DNA of 64,000 bases, taken from assembly GCF_002796605.1 (NCBI RefSeq), contig NZ_CP024923.1:1550001-1614000 (forward strand), written 5' to 3'. The notes under the pieces were generated by a model. That model was not told the DNA's origin and searched no databases. It saw only the letters and a program-made list of their open reading frames with translations. Position 1 is the first letter of the stretch; every line of letters starts with the position of its first letter. Shown here piece by piece: positions 58,338 to 64,000 of this stretch. The DNA comes from Sphingomonas psychrotolerans (GTDB taxonomy: Bacteria > Pseudomonadota > Alphaproteobacteria > Sphingomonadales > Sphingomonadaceae). The position numbers and the translations under genes are program-made.

Positions 58338-58838
58338 TTACTCTCCCGATGCGGGGATCGATCCCCGCGTCCGCTGCAATCCCGAAACAGCGGCATTGGT
58401 TCCGCCCCGGCTCAATGCGCCCGCCCTTCGGGATCGGTGGTGAGCGCTTTCTTTCTTTCCGCGCCGCTGCGCCAGTTCCTCCTCGGCCTTGTCGCCGGTG
58501 AGACGCAGCGCCTCGAGTTCGGCCTCGCTCTTGCTTTCGATTCCCATGACTTCGTCGCGGGCGCCCTTGATCGCGTGGATCAGTTCATCAATCTTGAAAT
58601 GCAGCGCGGCCTCGTGCCGTTTCTGCTGGTTGAGCACCATCTGGGTTAGCGTGATCGCCAGCACCGACAGCACCGCGGTCGCATCCCGACCCAGCGGCAG
58701 CGTGAACCAGGCGAGGCAGAACAATACGAGCCCGATCTGCGCTATCGGATGCCCGGCAAGGTTAGCGCCAGCGTCGGAGATACGGCCGCCGATCACGTAG
58801 AAGGCTTGGCGGATCGTCTGCTTCGGCATCGTGCTCAA
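58338..58838 (-). CDS. low-affinity iron permease family protein
   Basis: 166 residues. Two membrane helices (about 27-45 and 50-67) and the QMVLNQQKRHEAALHFKIDELIHAI segment are typical of the bacterial Fet4-like family. The charged C-terminus (after 110) is not conserved-looking. The last residues overlap a palindrome. Probably a membrane protein with an unproven iron role. Confidence 0.78.
   Translation of the reverse strand: MSTMPKQTIRQAFYVIGGRISDAGANLAGHPIAQIGLVLFCLAWFTLPLGRDATAVLSVLAITLTQMVLNQQKRHEAALHFKIDELIHAIKGARDEVMGIESKSEAELEALRLTGDKAEEELAQRRGKKESAHHRSRRAGALSRGGTNAAVSGLQRTRGSIPASGE
58351..58368. repeat. perfect 18-bp palindrome
   Basis: GCGGGGATCGATCCCCGC, identical to its reverse complement with no loop. 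It lies in the 3' end of the iron permease gene and the leader of the downstream secreted protein gene. It could be a protein-binding site or a terminator stem. Confidence 0.5.
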
Positions 58839-58874
58839 ACGACACCGCGTCCACGCCGTTCCAACCTGGGTTAA

Positions 58875-59210
58875 TCAGCGCCCCTGCATGTCGCGGTGCT
58901 CGGAAGGCATTCGCACGGTGATCCCGTCCAGCGCTGCGTCGAGCACGATCTGGCAGGCGAGTCGGCTGGTCCGCGTCGCGCCGACCGCGAGGTCGAGCAT
59001 GTCTTCTTCCTCTTCGCTCGCGCGCGGCAGGCGGGCGAAATCCTCGGCATCGACGATGACATGGCAGGTGGAGCAGGACATCTGCCCCTCGCACGTGCCC
59101 TCCAGCGGCTGGCCGGCATTCTGTGCGACCTCGAGCAGTATCGCACCTTCGGCGACCTCCACGTCGCGCGTCTCGCGCTGGTCGGCGCCGACGAAGCGGA
59201 CCCGGATCAC
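58875..59210 (-). CDS. adrenodoxin-type [2Fe-2S] ferredoxin
   Basis: 111 residues from a GTG at 59210. Ligands Cys40, Cys46, Cys49, Cys86 in GTCEGQMSCSTCHV and RLACQIV match ISC-type ferredoxins. It overlaps the upstream cysteine desulfurase stop (GTGA), so it is coupled to it. It likely supplies electrons for Fe-S assembly or a monooxygenase. Confidence 0.9.
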   Translation of the reverse strand: MIRVRFVGADQRETRDVEVAEGAILLEVAQNAGQPLEGTCEGQMSCSTCHVIVDAEDFARLPRASEEEEDMLDLAVGATRTSRLACQIVLDAALDGITVRMPSEHRDMQGR

Positions 59211-60298
59211 GCCGCCACCTTCTGGGCGCGCGCTGCGGTATCGATGCGCCCGAGCGCCTCGATCAGCGCTTCCTCGCTGGTGTAGCGCCCGAAGCCGACC
59301 CGGATGCTCGCGCGCGCCTCGGCGTCGCTCAGTCCGATCGCGCGCAGCACATGGCTCGGCCGGCCCGATCCGCTCGCGCACGCCGAGCCTGCTGAAAAGG
59401 CGATGTCACGCAGGTCCGACATCAGCCGCGCGACATCGAGCCCGGCGCGGCGCAGGTTGAGATTGCCGTGGTAACGCTCGCCCTGCGAGCCGTTGAGCGT
59501 CCAGTCCGCGCCGACATGCGCCAGCGCGGCACGGAACAGCTGCTCGCCATGGGCGTGGTCGGCCCCGAAGCGTTGCTTGGCCAGCCGCGCCGCCGCGCCG
59601 AAGCCCGCGCACAAAGCCGGCGACAGCGTCCCCGATCGCCCGCCCGGCTCCTGTCCGCCGCCGTGGAGCAGCGGCTCGAGTGTCACTCCGTCGCGGATCC
59701 ACAAGGCGCCGACGCCCTTGGGCCCATGGATCTTGTGCGCCGATACCGCGACGAGGTCGCAGCTCTCCGGAATCAGCACGCGCCCATAGCCTTGCACCGC
59801 GTCGCACAGGAACAGCGCACCCGCCGCCCTGGCCAGCTCGGCCAATTGCTCGATCGGCTGAACCACGCCGATCTCGTTGTTGACCAGCATCGCGGCGACC
59901 AGTCCGGTTCCCGTTCCGATCGCCGCCCGCGCCGCCGCGAGATCGACTAGGCCATCGCTGCCCACCGGCAATACCGTCACCTCGCGCCCCTTGCGCGCCT
60001 CGGCCGTCACGGTGTCGAGCACCGCCGCATGCTCGGTCACGAGGGTAACGATTGCGCCGGTGCTGCCCTTGATTGCCCAGTTGAGAGCCTCGGTCGCGCC
60101 GCTGGTGAAGCTCACGCGGCCGCCCTCGGGCATCAGCCCCGCGATCTCATCGCGCGCCACTTCCACCACTGCCTTTGCCGCTCGCCCCGCCGCATGGGCG
60201 GAGTGCGGATTGGCATGCTGGCTTTCGAGCCAGGGCAGCATCGCGGCGAGCGCTTCCGACGCGAGCGGCGTGGTCGCCTGATAATCGAGATAGGTCAT
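59207..60298 (-). CDS. cysteine desulfurase family protein (second of a tandem pair)
   Basis: 363 residues, PLP-dependent. PLP Lys in SAHKIHGPKG and active-site Cys in GSACASGSGRPSH. It releases sulfur from cysteine for Fe-S clusters or tRNA thiolation. It overlaps the upstream paralogue's stop by four bases. Confidence 0.93.
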   Translation of the reverse strand: MTYLDYQATTPLASEALAAMLPWLESQHANPHSAHAAGRAAKAVVEVARDEIAGLMPEGGRVSFTSGATEALNWAIKGSTGAIVTLVTEHAAVLDTVTAEARKGREVTVLPVGSDGLVDLAAARAAIGTGTGLVAAMLVNNEIGVVQPIEQLAELARAAGALFLCDAVQGYGRVLIPESCDLVAVSAHKIHGPKGVGALWIRDGVTLEPLLHGGGQEPGGRSGTLSPALCAGFGAAARLAKQRFGADHAHGEQLFRAALAHVGADWTLNGSQGERYHGNLNLRRAGLDVARLMSDLRDIAFSAGSACASGSGRPSHVLRAIGLSDAEARASIRVGFGRYTSEEALIEALGRIDTAARAQKVAA

Positions 60299-61371
60299 GC
60301 CGCGCGCGCCCGCGCTTCATCGGCAATCCCGCGCCAGACCTCGGCGAAGCGGTGCACCTCCGCCTCGGTCGTGGTCCGCCCGAAACTCACCCGCACCACC
60401 TCGCGCAGTTCGGGCTCGTGCCAGCCCATCGCGGCCAGCACATGGCTTGGCCGCAGGCTCCCCGACGAGCAGGCGCTGCCGGCGGAAACCGAAATCCCGC
60501 CCAGATCGAACCGAATCAGCTGCGCCGCCGACGAGACGCCCGGCATGCGATACGCCCCGATCGTCGGGCTGCGCGGACTGCCCTCGCCGACCACTTCGCC
60601 CCCGGCACTGCGAATCGCCGCCTCCAGGCCGCCGCGCAGCTGCGTCACCCGCGTCAGATCCTCAGGCTCGCCAACCGCCACCGCATAGCCGAGCGCGCCC
60701 GGAAGATTCTCGGTCCCCGCACGATACCCCTTCTCCTGCCCGCCCATCGGCAGCAGCACGCCGAAATCGCGCACCAGCAGCGCGCCGATCCCCGGCGGCC
60801 CGCCGCGCTTGTGCGCGGAGATCGCGACCAGATCGGCATGACGCAGCACCGCCTCGTCCGCCCGCGCCGGCATCTGCGCGGCGTCAACGAGCAGAATGCC
60901 GCCCGCCGCGTGGACGATCGCGGCGATCGCCGCGATCGGCTGGCGCACGCCGGTCTCGCTATTCGCCCATTGCACGCAGAGCAGGGCGCGGCCCTCGCCC
61001 TCCAGCGCGCCGCGCAACGCATCGAGATCAAGGATCCCGTCGCGAGTCACTGGCAGCACCTTCGCCCCCTCGGAATGCCGCAGCACCGAATCGTGCTCCA
61101 CCGCAGTGATCAGCCTCCGCTCCGCCATCGACCGCACGAGCGCGAGATGCAGCGATTCGCTCGCCCCCGAGGTCAGCACCAGCGCGTGCGCCCAGCCATA
61201 AGCGGCGGCGATCCGCGCTCGCGCGCCCTCCAGCGCCGCCCGCGCCGCGCGCCCCTCGGCATGTGGCGAAGACGGATTAGCCCAGCGCGCCATGCCCTCG
61301 ATCACGGCGGCCATGGCGGCCTCCGTCATCGGCGTCGTCGCGGCGTGATCCAGATAGATACGGTCGGCCAA
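60295..61371 (-). CDS. cysteine desulfurase family protein (first of a tandem pair)
   Basis: 358 residues. PLP Lys in SAHKRGGPPG, catalytic Cys in GSACSSGSLRPSH. The start is a TTG at 61371. It is about one-third identical by eye to the next gene. Both differ from SufS and are close to IscS/NifS. It is divergent from an alpha/beta hydrolase. Confidence 0.9.
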   Translation of the reverse strand: MADRIYLDHAATTPMTEAAMAAVIEGMARWANPSSPHAEGRAARAALEGARARIAAAYGWAHALVLTSGASESLHLALVRSMAERRLITAVEHDSVLRHSEGAKVLPVTRDGILDLDALRGALEGEGRALLCVQWANSETGVRQPIAAIAAIVHAAGGILLVDAAQMPARADEAVLRHADLVAISAHKRGGPPGIGALLVRDFGVLLPMGGQEKGYRAGTENLPGALGYAVAVGEPEDLTRVTQLRGGLEAAIRSAGGEVVGEGSPRSPTIGAYRMPGVSSAAQLIRFDLGGISVSAGSACSSGSLRPSHVLAAMGWHEPELREVVRVSFGRTTTEAEVHRFAEVWRGIADEARARAA

Positions 61372-61382
61372 GTTCGTTCCAA

Positions 61383-61410
61383 TTGCGCAAGGGCAGGCGC
61401 TGCCTATATA
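61383..61410 (+). promoter_or_regulatory. predicted promoter of the alpha/beta hydrolase
   Basis: TTGCGC (61383-61388), a 16-base spacer and TATATA (61405-61410), 54 bases before the TTG start. Confidence 0.5.
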
Positions 61411-61463
61411 GCGCCCAATTCCCCGCGCTACACTGCGCGCCCCCTTTTCAAGGCAGGCTTACA

Positions 61464-62120
61464 TTGCCCGAAGTCATCTTTCCCGGTCCCGAAGGCCGCC
61501 TCGAAGGGCGTTTCGCCCCCGCTCCCAAGCCGCGCGCGCCCGTCGCGATGATCCTTCATCCGCATCCCAATGCGGGTGGCACGATGAACAACCGCATCGT
61601 CCAGGAGCTCTACAAGACCTTCCAGCGCCGCGGCTTCGCCACCCTGCGCTTCAATTTCCGCGGCGTCGGCAAGAGCCAGGGCACGTTCGACAACGGCATC
61701 GGCGAGCTCTCGGACGCCGCCTCGGCGCTCGATTGGGTGCAGAGCTTCCACCCCGAAGCCTCGACCACGTGGATCGCCGGAGTCAGCTTCGGCGCGTGGA
61801 TCGGCATGCAGCTGCTGATGCGGCGCCCCGAGATCCGCGGCTTCATCTCGGTCGCGCCCCCGGCGAACATGTATGATTTCAGCTTCCTCGCGCCCTGCCC
61901 CTCCTCGGGCATCATCATCCAGGGCGAGAGCGACGAAGTCGCGACTCCGGTCGCGACCCAAAAGCTGGTCGACAAATTGCGCACCCAGAAGCACATCACG
62001 ATCCACCACGACACGATCCCTGGCGCGAATCATTTCTTCCAGGACGAAATGGAGCAGCTGATGGGCTCGGTGGACAGCTATCTCGATATGCGGCTCGACC
62101 CCAACTCACCGATTCGCTGA
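61464..62120 (+). CDS. alpha/beta hydrolase (serine, YMDD-type fold), TTG start
   Basis: 218 residues from a TTG with AAGGCAGG upstream. The HPHPNAGGTMNNRIVQELYK motif, GVSFGAWIG nucleophile elbow and NHFF near the C-terminal His match the alpha/beta hydrolase family found in many alphaproteobacteria (sometimes annotated as hydrolase of the alpha/beta superfamily near cysteine desulfurases). Substrate unknown. Confidence 0.87.
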   Translation: MPEVIFPGPEGRLEGRFAPAPKPRAPVAMILHPHPNAGGTMNNRIVQELYKTFQRRGFATLRFNFRGVGKSQGTFDNGIGELSDAASALDWVQSFHPEASTTWIAGVSFGAWIGMQLLMRRPEIRGFISVAPPANMYDFSFLAPCPSSGIIIQGESDEVATPVATQKLVDKLRTQKHITIHHDTIPGANHFFQDEMEQLMGSVDSYLDMRLDPNSPIR

Positions 62121-62144
62121 GGCCCGATACCGACGCCCTTTACC

Positions 62145-62250
62145 GTCACCCCGGCCTTGGGCCGGGGTCCACCGGCCGGCGAGGGAGACCATCAAGTTTC
62201 ACGGTATCGAGGGTGGCACAGTGGACGCCGGCGCCAGGCCGGGGTGATGT
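62145..62250. repeat. REP-like palindrome pair after the alpha/beta hydrolase
   Basis: GTCACCCCGGCCTTGGGCCGGGGTCC and, inverted about 50 bases on, GGACGCCGGCGCCAGGCCGGGGTGAT. It lies between convergent genes. Confidence 0.75.
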
Positions 62251-62254
62251 TTCG

Positions 62255-62425
62255 TCACACGCTCCAGATCAGCAGATTCCCGAGCAATACCAGCGCGCAG
62301 ATCCCCATCAGCAGGCCTTTCTGCCGCTCGCCGCCGCGCCAGGTCCGCACCCCGCCCCATACGAGCGCGAACATCGCCACCACTGCGATGCTGAGCAGCA
62401 ACGGATTGAGCGCCGGATCCGTCAT
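62255..62425 (-). CDS. 56-residue membrane peptide
   Basis: Two membrane helices: LNPLLLSIAVVAMFALVWGG and LLMGICALVLLGNLLIWSV, joined by a basic loop (RTWRGGERQK). It overlaps the upstream small gene by four bases. Small two-helix proteins of this type are common in alphaproteobacteria. Function unknown. Confidence 0.75.
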   Translation of the reverse strand: MTDPALNPLLLSIAVVAMFALVWGGVRTWRGGERQKGLLMGICALVLLGNLLIWSV

Positions 62426-62601
62426 CGCACGATCAGCCAGATCAGCAGAACGATGGCCAGCCCCACGCCGACAAAGCCCGCAATCACCTTCGGTTCGCCG
62501 CGATAGATCAGCCGGAGGAAATACCACAGGAACAGCCCGACCCCGCGCGTCGCCACGCTGAGTACGTTGGCGATCACCACGCCGAATTGCGTCTCCTTCA
62601 T
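62422..62601 (-). CDS. 59-residue membrane peptide
   Basis: Starts MKETQFGVVIANVLSVATRG and contains about two membrane helices (20-37 and 40-58). The ATG shares a base with the threonine dehydratase stop. No family recognised. Confidence 0.75.
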   Translation of the reverse strand: MKETQFGVVIANVLSVATRGVGLFLWYFLRLIYRGEPKVIAGFVGVGLAIVLLIWLIVR

Positions 62602-63569
62602 CAATCCCTCGATCCCAGCACCGCCGCATAGGCGTCCGGATCGGCATTGCCGCCTGAGAGGATCACGAGCAATCCCGGCGTCACTTCGACCTTGCCGGCA
62701 AGCAATGCCGCGAGCGCAGCTGAACCGCCCGGCTCCAGCACCAGCCGCAGCGTCGCCGCGGCCCAGCGCTGGGCATCTCGTATCTCGCGCTCGCTCACTG
62801 CGATCCCCTTGGCGTCGCGCCGGCTGAGTACGTCGAAGGTCAGTTGCGAGACTTCCTTCGTCTGCAACGCGTCGCAGGCGGTGGGCGGCGGATTGTCGCC
62901 CACCGGCTCGATCCATCCGGCCTCGAGACTGCGTCGCATATCGTCCCAGCCCTCGGGCTCGACCAAGGTGATCTCGGCCTCGGGCAGCGCGAGCGCCAGC
63001 CCCGCCGCGAGCCCGCCGCCCCCGCACGGCACGACTACATTCGTCGGATCGGGGAGCTTCATCTCGATCATCTGGGTCATCGCCTCGATCCCGGCGCTGC
63101 CCTGCCCCTCGATGATCCACGGATCGTCAAAGCTCGGCACCAGGGCCGCGCCCCGCGCGTGGGCGAGGTGCGCGGCGATCTTCTCGCGGCTTTCGGCCGC
63201 GCGGTCGTATTTCACTACCTCGGCGCCCATCGCCAGCGTCGCGTCGAGCTTCACTCTCGGTGCGTCGGACGGCATCACGACCACCGCGGGGATGCCGAGC
63301 TTCCTCGCCGCCCAGGCGATTCCCTGCGCATGATTCCCCGACGAGAAGGCAACGACGCCGCGCTCCCGCGCCGCCGCGTCGAGCGCAGTGAGCCGATGCC
63401 ACGCGCCGCGGATCTTGAATGCGCCGATCGGCTGCAGTGATTCCGCCTTGAAACACACCGGCACTCCGCGAATTTCCACTGTCAGCAGAGGGGTTTGCGG
63501 CAAAATTGCTGCGATCTTCGCCGCAGCGTCTCGTACCCCTGCCCGGGTAGGCTGTCGCACAATCGTCAC
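62601..63569 (-). CDS. threonine/serine dehydratase-like PLP enzyme
   Basis: 322 residues, fold type II PLP. The PLP lysine is Lys52 in GAFKIRGAWHRL, and PCGGGGLAAGLALAL is the phosphate-binding loop. No regulatory ACT domain, so biosynthetic feedback is unlikely. It resembles catabolic threonine dehydratase or serine racemase. The start is a GTG at 63569. Confidence 0.9.
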   Translation of the reverse strand: MTIVRQPTRAGVRDAAAKIAAILPQTPLLTVEIRGVPVCFKAESLQPIGAFKIRGAWHRLTALDAAARERGVVAFSSGNHAQGIAWAARKLGIPAVVVMPSDAPRVKLDATLAMGAEVVKYDRAAESREKIAAHLAHARGAALVPSFDDPWIIEGQGSAGIEAMTQMIEMKLPDPTNVVVPCGGGGLAAGLALALPEAEITLVEPEGWDDMRRSLEAGWIEPVGDNPPPTACDALQTKEVSQLTFDVLSRRDAKGIAVSEREIRDAQRWAAATLRLVLEPGGSAALAALLAGKVEVTPGLLVILSGGNADPDAYAAVLGSRD

Positions 63570-63721
63570 ACTTCACCCCCGCTGTACATTTCCGGATATC
63601 GAATCGCTTTACATGGGGGGACCTCGTCCCTAAATGCCGCCTTCCGCTGCCCCATGGGACTTCCAACCGCAAGGCAGCTTTTGGTCAATGTTTGCCGCGA
63701 GGCATTTGGAGGTCCCTTGAA

Positions 63722-64000
63722 TTGCACAAGCATCATAGCGCGCTGGGGTTAGCGTCTCCCCGTTCGACCGTAGTTCGCGGTATCGACATTGTCGCCCAGC
63801 GTCCGGTTCAACCGGTAACGCTGACTCGTCCGCACGCCGCATCGCGCGCCGCCCGCTTCTTCGTCGAGAAGTTTCCGGGTCGCTCGATGTATGCCGTGAA
63901 AGCCAATCCCTCGCCGGATCTGCTGCAGATCCTGTGGGATAGCGGCGTAACGCATTACGATGTCGCCTCGATCGCCGAGGTTCGCCTCGTCGCGTCGACG
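63722..64000 (+). CDS. ornithine/lysine decarboxylase family, 3'-truncated by the window edge
   Basis: First 93 residues of a fold type III PLP decarboxylase, from a TTG with GGAGG nine bases upstream. The PLP lysine is Lys60 in MYAVKANPSPDLL. It would make putrescine or cadaverine. The ~150-base leader contains a short GGGAC-CTC-GTCCC hairpin. The gene leaves the window in frame. Confidence 0.85.
   Translation, partial: MHKHHSALGLASPRSTVVRGIDIVAQRPVQPVTLTRPHAASRAARFFVEKFPGRSMYAVKANPSPDLLQILWDSGVTHYDVASIAEVRLVAST

Noticed and set aside
1..64000. Prophage, insertion sequences, CRISPR, replication origin
   Set aside because: No integrase, transposase, cas gene, regularly spaced direct repeats or DnaA-box cluster was recognised. 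The palindromes are REP-like, not CRISPR.

Overview
The window is GC-rich (roughly two thirds G+C), chromosomal and densely coding, and reads as a Sphingomonas-like alphaproteobacterium (Sphingomonadales). Pointers to this are ChpT (the alphaproteobacterial CckA-CtrA phosphotransferase), a UrcA-family protein, purS rather than a fused purL, EcfG-type general-stress promoters, adjacent rluD-rpoH, ffs upstream of dnaX, and a recurring extragenic palindrome (core GTCATCCCGGCGAAnGCCGG). No insertion sequence, prophage, CRISPR array or replication origin was recognised. Both edges cut genes: cca at the left, an ornithine/lysine decarboxylase at the right. Layout: 1-6.5 kb holds tRNA maturation (cca), a PAS-GGDEF-EAL protein, parC, a LysR regulator and a UrcA protein. 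6.5-8.7 kb holds two tandem DUF4349 envelope proteins, each preceded by the same dyad 21-22 bp before its start codon. 8.7-10.7 kb is purC, purS and purQ. 10.7-13.3 kb holds a serine hydrolase and an AraC regulator with a poorly defined start, in DNA that looks less host-like. 13.3-25 kb contains hydrolases, a queuosine-precursor transporter, tRNA-Arg(TCT), an S9 peptidase, soxR with a textbook SoxR operator driving a VOC protein, rplS-trmD, an Ada-like regulator, a thioredoxin-reductase-like flavoprotein and a TIGR04222/glycine-rich-domain pair. 25-33 kb is a translation and protein-export block: rimM, rpsP (with a long acidic tail), ffh, mtaB, ftsY and yciB, plus a second GGDEF-EAL protein. 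From 33 to 40 kb come sodB, a PuuD-like membrane protein and an expanded phage-shock locus: pspF, a sigma-54 promoter, a 35-residue peptide, pspA, pspB, pspC, then five more small proteins, each with one apparent membrane helix. Four of these carry a cytoplasmic helix, and three carry a PspB/PspC-like C-terminal motif. 40-42.5 kb has sufE, a 2Fe-2S protein, a J-domain protein, RNase P RNA and an amidase. 42.5-48.4 kb is a chemotaxis-type signalling operon (chpT-cheA-cheW-cheY-cheB-cheR). 48.4-58.8 kb has a stress-type membrane peptide with an EcfG-like promoter, a TonB-dependent receptor, a JAMM protein, rluD, rpoH, mtgA, ybaB-dnaX and the 4.5S SRP RNA. 58.8-64 kb has a ferredoxin plus two tandem cysteine desulfurases, an alpha/beta hydrolase, two membrane peptides, a threonine dehydratase and the start of a decarboxylase. 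Functionally the window is mostly housekeeping plus envelope stress and signalling. The part I find most likely to hold undescribed biology is the expanded Psp operon (36.4-39.5 kb). The DUF4349 pair with its shared operator comes second.
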